Positions 1-8,221 of a stretch of 64,000 bases of DNA are shown here, piece after piece (position 1 is the stretch's first letter; every line of letters begins with the position of its first letter). The translations under genes were made by a program, and so were the position numbers. Under the pieces are notes generated by a model, which was given only the letters and a program-made list of their open reading frames with translations, did not search any database and had not been told where the DNA came from. This DNA is from Burkholderiales bacterium (GTDB lineage: Bacteria > Pseudomonadota > Gammaproteobacteria > Burkholderiales > SG8-41): the NCBI GenBank assembly GCA_022841375.1, contig JALHRQ010000009.1, positions 62,001-126,000 on the forward strand, given 5' to 3'.

Positions 1-23
1 TGATTTGCGCGGGGCGGAAACAA

Positions 24-48
24 CAACGCCCGGCAGAGCCGGGCGTTG
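24..48 (-). terminator. Intrinsic terminator after ctpA
   Basis: A perfect 10-bp GC-rich stem (24-33 paired with 39-48) closes a 5-nt loop, 17 nt past the ctpA stop codon. Read on the minus strand it is followed by TTGTTTCC, a short and imperfect U-tract. It probably ends the gpmI-envC-ctpA transcript. Confidence 0.7.
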
Positions 49-65
49 CGCCGCGCAAGCGTTAA

Positions 66-1514
66 TCAGTTGGGTTTTGCGATGCCGCGGCTTTTCAGGA
101 AAGCAATCGCCTGATTGAGTTCATAATCATTCGGCGACACGATTTCACCGGCTTCGCGCAAAGCCCGTTCCTTTTCCCGCAGTTTCTCCATATCCTTTTC
201 TTCCGGCTCTTTGGGACGCACGGCCGGCGTGAATTTGTATTTTTGCACGGCGCGCGCGGCAGCTTCGGCTTTGTCCTCGGGCTTTTCCGTGGTGGCGACT
301 TCGCCAAGGTGTTTGGTCAGGTCAGCCTCGCGCAGCTTCAGCGTGGTGCGGTCGTTGGCGCCGTCGTCGAGGGGGATGTCCGGTGTGATGCCCTTGGCCT
401 GGATCGAGCGGCCCTTTGGCGTGTAGTAACGCGCCGTGGTCAGCTTGATCGCGGTGTTGTTGCCCAGCGGCAGGATGGTCTGCACCGATCCTTTGCCAAA
501 GGTCTGCTGGCCCATGACTACCGCACGGTCATGGTCCTGCAACGCGCCGGCGACGATTTCGGACGCCGACGCCGACCCGCCGTTAACCAGCACCACCATC
601 GGCACGGTCTTGGCTTCAGCCGGCAGGCGCTTGAGATAATCTTCCTTGCTGCGGCCGCGCAGATAATGTTCGGGGGCCGCATTCAGTTTCATTTTTGCAT
701 CTTCGGTGCGACCGTCGGTGTAGACCACCAGCGCGTCTTTCGGAAGAAAAGCCGCCGACACGGCGACGGCACCGTTGAGCAGGCCGCCCGGATCGTTGCG
801 CAGGTCGAGGATCAGCCCTTTCATCGGACCCTGGTTTTCCTTGAACATGCGTTCGATCGCGCGTGCCATCGTCTCGCCGGTGTGTTCCTGGAATTGCGAC
901 ACACGGACATAGGCGTAACCCGGCTCCATCAGTTTCGACTTGACGCTCTGGATCTTGATCACCGCGCGCGTTAGCGTGACCACGATGGGCTTGGTTTCAC
1001 CCTTGCGCACGATGGTCAGCACGATCGGCGTGTTGGGTTTGCCGCGCATGCGTTTGACAGCATCGTTGAGTGTCATGCCTTTGACCGAGGTGTCGTCGAG
1101 TTTGACGATCAGGTCACCGGCTTTGAGTCCGGCGCGGGAGGCCGGGGAATCGTCGATTGGCGAAACCACGCGCACGAAACCGTCTTCCATGCCGACTTCA
1201 ATGCCGAGTCCGCCGAACTCCCCCTGGGTGCCGACCTGCATTTCCTTGAACGCTTCCTGGTCGAGGTAGGCCGAATGCGGATCGAGGCCGGTGAGCATGC
1301 CGTTGATGGCCTCGGTGATCAGTTTTTTGTCCTCGACAGGCTCGACATAATCGCTTTTCACCCGGCCGAAGACCTCGGTAAACGCGCGCAGTTCTTCAAT
1401 GGGCAACGGCCCGGCAGCACTGCGCTGGGCGATGGCGGAATAATTGAGGCTGATCGCGACACCGATCACAACGCCACCGATGACCAAACCTAACTGCTTG
1501 ATTTTACTGCGCAT
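66..1514 (-). CDS. ctpA: S41-family carboxy-terminal processing peptidase (CtpA/Prc type)
   Basis: Periplasmic Ser/Lys protease of 482 aa that trims or degrades envelope proteins. A hydrophobic signal/anchor spans about residues 5-28. A PDZ domain with GGLGIEVG lies near 100-180, followed by the S41 catalytic core. The nucleophile serine lies in GSASASEI (about 313-320) and the general-base lysine in TFGKGSVQ (K341). The ATG at 1514 is chosen because AGGAG sits about 6 nt upstream; an in-frame GTG at 1550 would touch the envC stop and lacks such a site. It is the third gene of a gpmI-envC-ctpA operon, an arrangement common in betaproteobacteria that joins an amidase activator with an envelope protease. 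The family is certain; the substrate is unknown. Confidence 0.93.
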   Translation of the reverse strand: MRSKIKQLGLVIGGVVIGVAISLNYSAIAQRSAAGPLPIEELRAFTEVFGRVKSDYVEPVEDKKLITEAINGMLTGLDPHSAYLDQEAFKEMQVGTQGEFGGLGIEVGMEDGFVRVVSPIDDSPASRAGLKAGDLIVKLDDTSVKGMTLNDAVKRMRGKPNTPIVLTIVRKGETKPIVVTLTRAVIKIQSVKSKLMEPGYAYVRVSQFQEHTGETMARAIERMFKENQGPMKGLILDLRNDPGGLLNGAVAVSAAFLPKDALVVYTDGRTEDAKMKLNAAPEHYLRGRSKEDYLKRLPAEAKTVPMVVLVNGGSASASEIVAGALQDHDRAVVMGQQTFGKGSVQTILPLGNNTAIKLTTARYYTPKGRSIQAKGITPDIPLDDGANDRTTLKLREADLTKHLGEVATTEKPEDKAEAAARAVQKYKFTPAVRPKEPEEKDMEKLREKERALREAGEIVSPNDYELNQAIAFLKSRGIAKPN

Positions 1515-1549
1515 TTCAACTCCTGCCGCAGGTGCGGCTGACGGTTCCA

Positions 1550-2755
1550 CTAACGTAATTTGACCCAGGTAAGGGGGTCGAAAGGTTTGCCTGCGTGACG
1601 CATCTCAAAGTATAGCCCTGATTCCGCATTGCCGCCGCTGTTACCCACGGTAGCGATGGTGTCGCCACCGCGAATGATTTCGCCAACTTGTTTCAGCAGT
1701 GCTTCCGCATTGGCATATAGCGTCATGTAACTGTCACCGTGGTCCACGATCAGCAGATTGCCGAAACCGCGCAGCCAATCGGCATAAACCACGCGACCGC
1801 TGGCCACCGCTTTGACGTCATCCCCGGACTTCGCGGCAATAAAAACGCCTTTCCAGGTAATGCCGCCGTCTGAACGTGGACTGCCAAACCGGCCTCCAAG
1901 TTCCCCGCGCACCGGCAAAGCCAGTGTTCCGCGCAAGGCGGCGAAGGCGCCGCCGCCGGTGTCGGCGGGCACGGTGTCGTTGCGAGGCCGGGGTTTGCCG
2001 CCGGCTGCAGGTTTTTGCGGCCGTTGCGGCGGCTGCACCAGTTTGGCCAGTTGGTCGATCAGCCGGGTCAGGCGGTTTTCATTATTCTGCATCACCCGGA
2101 TCTGCTGTTGCTGGGCGCGCACGTCGCGTGACACCTTGGTCAGCACCTCGGCGCGCGCGCGTTTTTCCCGTTCCAGCCGCTTTTTCTGGGTTGCCTGTTC
2201 CTGGGCGATGCGGGTGATGGCCTCGGCTTCCTCGGCGATCTCACGGGTCAGCCGGTCGAGTTCGGTCAGATTGTTGCGCAGTCCATCGACCAGCCTTGCG
2301 CGGGCACGGGCGACGTAGGCGAGGTAATGCAGCTGGCGTGCCATGTCGTTGGGATTTTCGCGCGCCAGCACCAGACGCAGCGCGTCGGGTTCGCCCTGCA
2401 GATATTGACGGCGCAACATGCGCCCGAGCATTTCCTGCTGCGACTGCATGCGCGTTTTGGTGTCCTGCGAGGTTTTGCGCAGCGAACCGAGTTTGGCGCC
2501 GGAATCGCGCGCCTGCCGGTTCAGTTCGCGCAGTTCCCGGTTGGCTTCCGAAATCGCCTGTTCGGATTCGCGCAGGGCATCGGAGGCTTCGCTTTTGCTT
2601 TCTTCGGCGGCGGCGAGTTTTTTTTGCAGCGTGGAGATGCGGCCGCGCAGTTCCTTGAGTTCATCCTGCGCCTGGTTTGCCGTGGTCGCCGCCGCGCCGG
2701 CGAGGGCCGGCGCCAGTGCCAGGGCGAGAATCAGCAGCGGCGCGTGGCGGGTCAC
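1550..2755 (-). CDS. envC: Murein hydrolase activator EnvC (degenerate M23/LytM)
   Basis: Periplasmic activator of septal N-acetylmuramyl-L-alanine amidases, 401 aa. An N-terminal signal peptide (about 1-22) is followed by a long coiled coil rich in Glu, Arg and Gln (about 25-225), a Pro/Lys linker, and a C-terminal LytM domain (about 290-401). The zinc-site residues of active M23 peptidases are absent: WKGVFI replaces the HxGxD motif and LYFEM replaces LHFE. The same changes occur in Escherichia coli EnvC, so it is an activator rather than an enzyme. The GTG start overlaps the gpmI stop by 4 nt (GTGA), which implies translational coupling. Confidence 0.93.
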   Translation of the reverse strand: MTRHAPLLILALALAPALAGAAATTANQAQDELKELRGRISTLQKKLAAAEESKSEASDALRESEQAISEANRELRELNRQARDSGAKLGSLRKTSQDTKTRMQSQQEMLGRMLRRQYLQGEPDALRLVLARENPNDMARQLHYLAYVARARARLVDGLRNNLTELDRLTREIAEEAEAITRIAQEQATQKKRLEREKRARAEVLTKVSRDVRAQQQQIRVMQNNENRLTRLIDQLAKLVQPPQRPQKPAAGGKPRPRNDTVPADTGGGAFAALRGTLALPVRGELGGRFGSPRSDGGITWKGVFIAAKSGDDVKAVASGRVVYADWLRGFGNLLIVDHGDSYMTLYANAEALLKQVGEIIRGGDTIATVGNSGGNAESGLYFEMRHAGKPFDPLTWVKLR

Positions 2756-4287
2756 ACAAACTCGAGCAGTGAGCGTCCGGTCATCGCCGGCGGTTTGGGC
2801 AGGCCCATCATGGCGAGCAGCGTCGGCGCAACATCCTGCAATGCACCGCCATCGGCAATTTTTGCCTTACGGCCGATATAAAGCAGCGGCACCAGATTCA
2901 AGGTATGCGCGGTGTGCGGCTGCTGCGAGGCTTCGTCGCGCATGGTTTCGGCATTGCCGTGATCGGCGGTGATCAGCACTTCGCCGCCGGTTTCACGCAT
3001 CGCTTCGACCGCGCGGCCGATGCATTCGTCGAGCACTTCGATCGCCCGCGTCGCTGCTGCAAGATTGCCGGTATGACCGACCATGTCGCCGTTGGCAAAG
3101 TTGCAGACCACCGCATCGTATTGGCGCGAACGAATCGCCGCCACCAGCTTGTCGGTGACTTCGCGCGCACTCATTTCCGGCTGCAGGTCGTAGGTGGCGA
3201 CCTTGGGCGAGGGCACCATGATGCGGTCTTCGCCGGCATAGGGCGTTTCGACGCCGCCGTTGAAAAAATAGGTGACGTGCGCGTACTTTTCAGTCTCGGC
3301 GATGCGCAGCTGCTTCAGTCCCTGCTTGGCGAGGTATTCGCCGAAACCGTCGCGGATCTGCTGCGGGCCGAAGGCGGCCGGTAGGTGCGCGAAATCCTCG
3401 CCGTAACTGGTCAGCGTGCAGTAAAACCCCAGCTTCGGCGTGCGTTTGCGCGCAAATCCGGTAAAGCCCGCGTCGGTCAGCGCGGTGGTCATCTGGCGGG
3501 CGCGGTCGGAGCGGAAATTCATGAAGATCACCGCATCGCCGTCATTCATCTGCACCGGCCGCTGGCCTGCGGGAACGATGGCGGTGGCTTTGACGAATTC
3601 GTCGGTTTCATTGCGCGCGTACGCCGCGCGCAGGCCGGCCACGGCATCCGGCGCAGTGTATGTGCTCCCGCCACCGGTGATCAGATCATAGGCGGTCTGC
3701 ACGCGTTCCCAGCGCTGGTCGCGGTCCATCGCGAAATAACGGCCGCAGATCGATGCGATCCGCGCATTGCCCAACCCCCGGCATTTTTCTTCGAGGGCTA
3801 TTAGCGAGGCCTCGGCGCTTTGCGGCGGGGTGTCGCGGCCGTCGAGGAAAGCGTGCACGCAGATTTTTTTTGCACCGCCCTTGGCGGCGAGGTCGAGCAG
3901 CGCGTGGATCTGCGATTCGTGGCTGTGCACGCCGCCGGGCGAAAGCAGGCCCAGCACATGCAGTGCGCCGTTGCCCGCGGTCTTGATCAAGGTGTTCAGT
4001 ACCGGGTTGCTCGCGAACTCGCCGGTCTCGATCGCGTGTTCGATCTTGGTGTAGTCCTGATAAACGACGCGGCCGGCGCCGATGTTCATGTGACCGACTT
4101 CGGAGTTGCCCATCTGCAGCGCCGGCAGGCCCACCCATTTTTCGGAGGCGTCGATGATGGTGTGCGGGCAGGTATTCCACAGCACATTCCAGTGCGGTTT
4201 GCGCGCCTGGCAGATGGCGTTGTCATCGCAGGCCTCGCGGTGTCCGAAACCGTCAAGCACGATCAGTAATGTGGGTGTTATCTTCAT
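2752..4287 (-). CDS. gpmI: 2,3-bisphosphoglycerate-independent phosphoglycerate mutase
   Basis: Cytoplasmic Mn-dependent iPGM of 511 aa, converting 3-phosphoglycerate to 2-phosphoglycerate in glycolysis and gluconeogenesis. Visible marks are LDGFG at the N terminus (metal Asp12), the phosphoserine nucleophile in QMGNSEVGH (Ser62), the phosphatase-like insertion, and ADHGNAE near the C terminus carrying metal ligands. The length is normal for the family. No clear ribosome site precedes the ATG; the upstream DNA is very AT-rich and shared with the divergent regulator at 4370. First gene of the gpmI-envC-ctpA operon. Confidence 0.96.
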   Translation of the reverse strand: MKITPTLLIVLDGFGHREACDDNAICQARKPHWNVLWNTCPHTIIDASEKWVGLPALQMGNSEVGHMNIGAGRVVYQDYTKIEHAIETGEFASNPVLNTLIKTAGNGALHVLGLLSPGGVHSHESQIHALLDLAAKGGAKKICVHAFLDGRDTPPQSAEASLIALEEKCRGLGNARIASICGRYFAMDRDQRWERVQTAYDLITGGGSTYTAPDAVAGLRAAYARNETDEFVKATAIVPAGQRPVQMNDGDAVIFMNFRSDRARQMTTALTDAGFTGFARKRTPKLGFYCTLTSYGEDFAHLPAAFGPQQIRDGFGEYLAKQGLKQLRIAETEKYAHVTYFFNGGVETPYAGEDRIMVPSPKVATYDLQPEMSAREVTDKLVAAIRSRQYDAVVCNFANGDMVGHTGNLAAATRAIEVLDECIGRAVEAMRETGGEVLITADHGNAETMRDEASQQPHTAHTLNLVPLLYIGRKAKIADGGALQDVAPTLLAMMGLPKPPAMTGRSLLEFV

Positions 4288-4369
4288 GATTTTAATGAAT
4301 TATTTGGCATGTTCTGATAAAGTATAATTCTAATCCATTTCAACCGGGCTGAGTGCGTCAGGGGCCGTC
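4288..4369. promoter_or_regulatory. Divergent AT-rich promoter region, gpmI / ArsR-type regulator
   Basis: 82-nt spacer between divergent starts, strongly AT-rich against a GC-rich background. A TATAAT hexamer lies at 4323-4328 on the plus strand, about 42 nt before the regulator ATG, without a convincing -35. The 18-nt element at 4288-4305 recurs with one mismatch at 28013-28030 between comF and bioB. Promoter assignment is inference. Confidence 0.45.
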
Positions 4370-4696
4370 ATGAACAATGCTGTCGCGTTGCGCGAACAAT
4401 TGCTGAACAAGCAGGAGCATATCGACATGTCGTCGCGCGCGCTGAAAGCCATCGCGCATCCGCTGCGGTTGAAAATCCTGTGCATCCTCGGCAACGAGGA
4501 ATTAAGTGTTCAGGAAATCGTTGATTGCGTCGGTACTTCCCAGAGCAATATTTCCCAGCATCTGGCGATCCTTCGCGAAAAAGACGTTTTGCGCACACGC
4601 AAAGACGCCAACCGGGTGTTCTACCGCATCGGCGATGAACGCATGCTGGCGCTGATCGGCATGATGCGCGAAGTGTTTTGCGGCGCGGAAGACTGA
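4370..4696 (+). CDS. ArsR-family winged-helix repressor with SqrR/BigR-type cysteine pair
   Basis: Winged-helix DNA-binding protein of 108 aa. The recognition helix is in the region SQSNISQHLAILREKDV (about 57-73) and the beta-wing follows. It lacks the CxC metal site of classic ArsR (ELCVC); here the stretch reads ELSVQEI. It does have Cys38 (in RLKILC) and Cys104 (in REVFCG), 66 residues apart. That spacing matches the redox cysteines of the persulfide sensors BigR and SqrR. Cys53 is an extra cysteine. A rhodanese and a glutaredoxin lie a few kilobases downstream, which fits a reactive-sulfur role, though the target genes are not proven. Confidence 0.82.
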   Translation: MNNAVALREQLLNKQEHIDMSSRALKAIAHPLRLKILCILGNEELSVQEIVDCVGTSQSNISQHLAILREKDVLRTRKDANRVFYRIGDERMLALIGMMREVFCGAED

Positions 4697-4750
4697 GCGC
4701 GCAGCTTTGTCCTTGAACGCCGCGGTAAATCACTCCCGGCGTCACCATTC

Positions 4751-6490
4751 ATGAGCTCCCGCTTTTCCCTGCTGCCCACGCGCTGCAGCCTGGTGTGCGT
4801 AGTGCTGCTCTGCGTTATCCCGTTTCTGCAGCCGTATCACCACAATCCGTTGACTTCTTTTCATTCAGAGTGGATCGCCATCCTGTTTGGACTGGGCGTC
4901 ATGACGGTATTGCTGGGTCGAAGGACGTGGACACCCCTGGAAGTGCCATGGGCTGCGTTATCGCCACTGGCACTTGCGTTGCTGGTGCTGGTGCATGGGT
5001 TGCTGGGCTGGTCACCGTATTTCGGTTCGGCACTGACGGCGACGTTGTATCTGATCTGGGCGTCGTTGCTGGTCGTCGCAGCCCGGGCACTGGTGCGCGA
5101 ATGCGGCAGTACGCTGGTCTTTGAAACCATCGCGGCCGGCATTGCTGCAGGTGCCCTGCTGAGCGCATTGATCGGGGTGATCCAGCATCTGCGCATGCCG
5201 ACGCTGCTTGATTTTCTGGTTGCACGGACTACGAGTTCGGCGATTTTCGGCAATCTGGCGCAAGCCAATCATTTTGCTTCCTATACGACCCTGGGCTTGC
5301 TGTCCCTGGCCTACCTGCACGTTCGCAGGAGGGTTGGATGGATGATTGTTGCGCTCGGCGCCGCACCAATGCTGTTTGTACTCGGGGTGTCGGGTTCGCG
5401 GGCCGCAGCGCTTTATCTGCTGGCGGCATTCAGCACCGCCGCCTGGCTGCAGTGGCGTGTTGCCGAACCCGCCGTAAGACGTCTTTTACTAATCGCGGGG
5501 CTTTATCTCGGGATTTATTTTCTGCTGCAAATCGCGGTTGATGCCGGCCTGTTTCGTTCCGCTTCAGGTAATACGGTAACGGCTTTCGAGAGACTGTCGA
5601 CTGGAACAGCGAGCCTTTATGAGCGGGTGCGTCTGTGGCAGACCGCTTGGGCGATGATGCTGGCCCAACCCTGGTTCGGTACGGGTTGGGGCACTTTTGC
5701 GACCGGACATTTTGGAATGGCGGCCGAGCTTTACCCCGGTGGGGGCTACCAGCTTTATCACCACGCCCACAATATTGTGTCCCACCTGGTCGCGGAAACC
5801 GGGCTGGCGGGGCTGGCCTGTTTCGTTCTGCCGCTGCTGATGAGCTTACGGCGGGGTGGTGTGTCTGCCGTTCCGCGCATCGAGCTTTGGCTGCTGCTCG
5901 CGCTGGGGGCGGTGATTGGCTTGCACAGCCTGCTCGAATATCCGCTTTGGTACGCGTATTTCCTGGGAATTGCCGCGCTGCTGCTTGGGGTTGCGCCGCT
6001 GCGGGTTCATGCAATCCCGTTTTCACCGTACTGGCGATGGATTGTTCTCGCCGTGCTGTGCTTCGGGCTATTCAATCTGTACACTTTATTGACCGACTAT
6101 CGCCGCTTTGAGGACTTGTTCCGGGCACGATCCCCACAAGCGGATCGTCACCAACTGCCCGGGTTGATGATGCGGCTGCACCAGAATCCGCTGCTGCGAC
6201 CTTATGTCGAGGTGGCCACGGCAATTCCGATGACACTGGATGAGGCGAGTCTCGACCGTCAGTTGTATGTCAACACCCGGGCCTTGCGTTACGTGCCCGA
6301 AGCTACGTTGGTTTATCGACAGGTGTTGTTGCTGACGCTGGCAGACCGCCTGCCCGAGGCGAAACGGCTGCTGGTGCAGGCCCGACAGGGCTACCCTGCA
6401 GCACCGGCGGAGTTCGAGCGCGATCTTCAGCGTCTCGCGCGGGAGCAGCCGGCACGCTTCCGGCCTCTGCTAGAATCCGGGATTCGTTAG
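4751..6490 (+). CDS. PglL/Wzy-family O-oligosaccharyltransferase (O-antigen ligase-like)
   Basis: Polytopic inner-membrane protein of 579 aa with about ten or more hydrophobic segments, a large periplasmic loop and a soluble C-terminal tail (about 470-579). Characteristic features are NLAQANHFA near residue 170, matching the NxxQxNHxA region of PglL-type ligases, and HAHNIVSHLVAETG, the conserved histidine motif of the Wzy_C domain. PglL enzymes transfer lipid-linked glycans to serine residues of pilins and other periplasmic proteins; WaaL and Wzy relatives act on lipid A core or O-antigen. The MSHA pilin genes start 3.4 kb downstream, so pilin glycosylation is plausible but unproven. Confidence 0.8.
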   Translation: MSSRFSLLPTRCSLVCVVLLCVIPFLQPYHHNPLTSFHSEWIAILFGLGVMTVLLGRRTWTPLEVPWAALSPLALALLVLVHGLLGWSPYFGSALTATLYLIWASLLVVAARALVRECGSTLVFETIAAGIAAGALLSALIGVIQHLRMPTLLDFLVARTTSSAIFGNLAQANHFASYTTLGLLSLAYLHVRRRVGWMIVALGAAPMLFVLGVSGSRAAALYLLAAFSTAAWLQWRVAEPAVRRLLLIAGLYLGIYFLLQIAVDAGLFRSASGNTVTAFERLSTGTASLYERVRLWQTAWAMMLAQPWFGTGWGTFATGHFGMAAELYPGGGYQLYHHAHNIVSHLVAETGLAGLACFVLPLLMSLRRGGVSAVPRIELWLLLALGAVIGLHSLLEYPLWYAYFLGIAALLLGVAPLRVHAIPFSPYWRWIVLAVLCFGLFNLYTLLTDYRRFEDLFRARSPQADRHQLPGLMMRLHQNPLLRPYVEVATAIPMTLDEASLDRQLYVNTRALRYVPEATLVYRQVLLLTLADRLPEAKRLLVQARQGYPAAPAEFERDLQRLAREQPARFRPLLESGIR

Positions 6491-6529
6491 TTCCTGCCGC
6501 ACCCGGCACTCCCCTTGAATCGAGTTTTG

Positions 6530-6964
6530 ATGGAATCTTTTTTCGTTTATCTGCAAAAAAGCCCCTACAACATGATGTTGTTCGGCGGCGCTCTGGCCAG
6601 CGGTGCTTTGCTGCTGTGGCCACTGGTGATGCGGCCGTTCCGCGCCGGCAGCGAAGTGACCGCCTTTGCAGCGGTGCAACTGATCAACCGCAAGGATGCG
6701 GTGGTGATCGATGTGCGCGACATCGGCGAGTACGAGGCCGGGCATATTGCCGGCGCGAAGCATGTGCCGGAAGCGCAACTCGCCGAGCGCATCAAGGAAC
6801 TGGATAAGTTCAAGGATAAACCCGTCATTCTGGCCTGCCGCACCGGCACCCGTTCGGGTTCCGCGGTCAAAATCCTCCGCAGCAACGGATTTACCGAAGC
6901 TGTGCATCTGGGTGGCGGTATTGTTGCCTGGGAACAGGCCGGCATGCCTTTGCAGAAAAAATAA
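6530..6964 (+). CDS. Membrane-anchored rhodanese-domain protein
   Basis: Protein of 144 aa with one N-terminal membrane helix (about 13-31) and a single rhodanese domain. The active-site cysteine lies in ACRTGTRSG, a six-residue loop (CRTGTR) typical of sulfurtransferases. The ATG at 6530 is preferred to the in-frame TTG at 6515; neither has a strong ribosome site. It lies directly upstream of grxC-secB-gpsA, a frequent proteobacterial arrangement (the YibN position). It probably handles sulfane sulfur or thiol chemistry at the membrane. Confidence 0.88.
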   Translation: MESFFVYLQKSPYNMMLFGGALASGALLLWPLVMRPFRAGSEVTAFAAVQLINRKDAVVIDVRDIGEYEAGHIAGAKHVPEAQLAERIKELDKFKDKPVILACRTGTRSGSAVKILRSNGFTEAVHLGGGIVAWEQAGMPLQKK

Positions 6965-6983
6965 CCTTCAGGATGCGATAGCC

Positions 6984-7241
6984 ATGGCCAAGGTCCGCAT
7001 GTATTCCACTCAGGTATGCCCGTATTGCCAGATGGCAGAACGACTGCTGCGCAGCAAGGGTGTCACCGAACTGGAAAAAATATTGATCGACAAGGATCCG
7101 GTGCAGCGCGCGGAGATGATGGAAAAAACCGGCCGCCGCACTGTTCCGCAAATCTACATCGGCGAGACTCATGTCGGCGGTTACGACGACCTGACCGCCC
7201 TTGATCGCGCCGGCGGGCTTGATCCGCTGCTCGCCGCCTGA
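6984..7241 (+). CDS. grxC: Glutaredoxin 3
   Basis: Dithiol glutaredoxin of 85 aa with the CPYC active site at residues 12-15, TVPQIYI with the cis-proline, and the glutathione-binding GGYDDL motif. It reduces disulfides and mixed glutathione disulfides in the cytoplasm. The ATG at 6984 is preceded by AGGA about 10 nt upstream. Second gene of the rhodanese-grxC-secB-SH3-gpsA run. Confidence 0.95.
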   Translation: MAKVRMYSTQVCPYCQMAERLLRSKGVTELEKILIDKDPVQRAEMMEKTGRRTVPQIYIGETHVGGYDDLTALDRAGGLDPLLAA

Positions 7242-7260
7242 CCCCCCGACTGGAACAAAA

Positions 7261-7746
7261 ATGAGTGAATCGCCGCAACCGCAGCAAGCCCCGCAGCCCC
7301 AGTTCAGCATTGAAAAGATTTACCTCAAGGATCTGTCGCTGGAGATTCCCAATGCGCCGCAGATTTTTCTGCAGGTCGAAAACCCGCAGATCGAGATCAG
7401 CGTACACAACGGTGCCGCCCTGCTCGATCAGGCGGGACTGTATGAGGCCGTGCTGACGGTGACGGTGACCGCCAAAGCAGCGGAAAAAACCGTGTTCCTG
7501 GTGGAAGTCGCGCAGGCCGGCATTTTCCGTATCCTCAATCTGCCGCCGGCGGAAATTGACGCCGTGCTCGGCGTGTTGTGCCCGAGCACGCTGCTGCCTT
7601 ATGCCCGCGAGACCGTGGCGAGCCTGCTGGTGCGCGCGGGATTCCCGCCAGTGGTGCTGCAGCACATGAGCTTTGATGCTGCGTATCAGGAACGCCTGCG
7701 CCAGTTGCAGCAGGCGCAGGCGGCGCCTGCCGGAACCATCAACTGA
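7261..7746 (+). CDS. secB: Protein-export chaperone SecB
   Basis: Tetrameric cytosolic chaperone of 161 aa that keeps preproteins unfolded and delivers them to SecA. The body from FSIEKIYLKDLSLEIPNAP through the LPPAEIDAVLGVLCPSTLLPY region is typical of SecB, as is the C-terminal helix with a Gln/Ala-rich tail. The ATG at 7261 follows grxC by 19 nt. Good-quality family match over the full length. Confidence 0.96.
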   Translation: MSESPQPQQAPQPQFSIEKIYLKDLSLEIPNAPQIFLQVENPQIEISVHNGAALLDQAGLYEAVLTVTVTAKAAEKTVFLVEVAQAGIFRILNLPPAEIDAVLGVLCPSTLLPYARETVASLLVRAGFPPVVLQHMSFDAAYQERLRQLQQAQAAPAGTIN

Positions 7747-7756
7747 AGAACGCGCC

Positions 7757-8200
7757 ATGCGCCTTCTGCTGATTGCAGTTGCGCTGGCGTCTGCGCTGGG
7801 CGCCGGCGGCGCCGGTGCAGCCGAGTTTCGTTCGGCGGGTGAATCCGCGGTCATCCTGTATGACGCGCCGTCGGTCAAGGCACGCAAACTTTTTATCGTC
7901 AGTCACGGCTACCCGCTCGAAGTCATGGTGCAGGTCGAGGGTTGGATCAAGGTGCGTGATGCCACCGGCACGCTGGCCTGGGCGGAATCCAAAATGTTGA
8001 ATTCGGCGCGCACCGTGCTGGTTCGCGCAGCTGCGGTGAATATCCGCCAGAAACCCGCCGACGATGCGCCGTTGGTCGTCGAGGTTCGGCGCGACGTGTT
8101 GCTCAATGTGGTCGAATCAGCTGCCGGCGGCTGGATCCAGGTCAGACATCGTGACGGTGCAACGGGATACGTGCGCGTCGCCGACGTCTGGGGCGACTGA
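7757..8200 (+). CDS. Exported SH3-domain protein
   Basis: Protein of 147 aa with a cleavable signal peptide (about 1-22, ending AGAAEF). Two bacterial SH3-like segments follow: one near 25-80 and one near 85-147 beginning AAAVNIRQKPADDAP, which is typical of SH3_3/SH3_4 folds. The likely location is the periplasm or the inner face of the outer membrane. It sits between secB and gpsA, starting 10 nt after secB. The function is unknown; such domains often bind peptidoglycan or proteins. Confidence 0.8.
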   Translation: MRLLLIAVALASALGAGGAGAAEFRSAGESAVILYDAPSVKARKLFIVSHGYPLEVMVQVEGWIKVRDATGTLAWAESKMLNSARTVLVRAAAVNIRQKPADDAPLVVEVRRDVLLNVVESAAGGWIQVRHRDGATGYVRVADVWGD

Positions 8201-8221
8201 AGTGCGCGCCGCCGCACCGTC

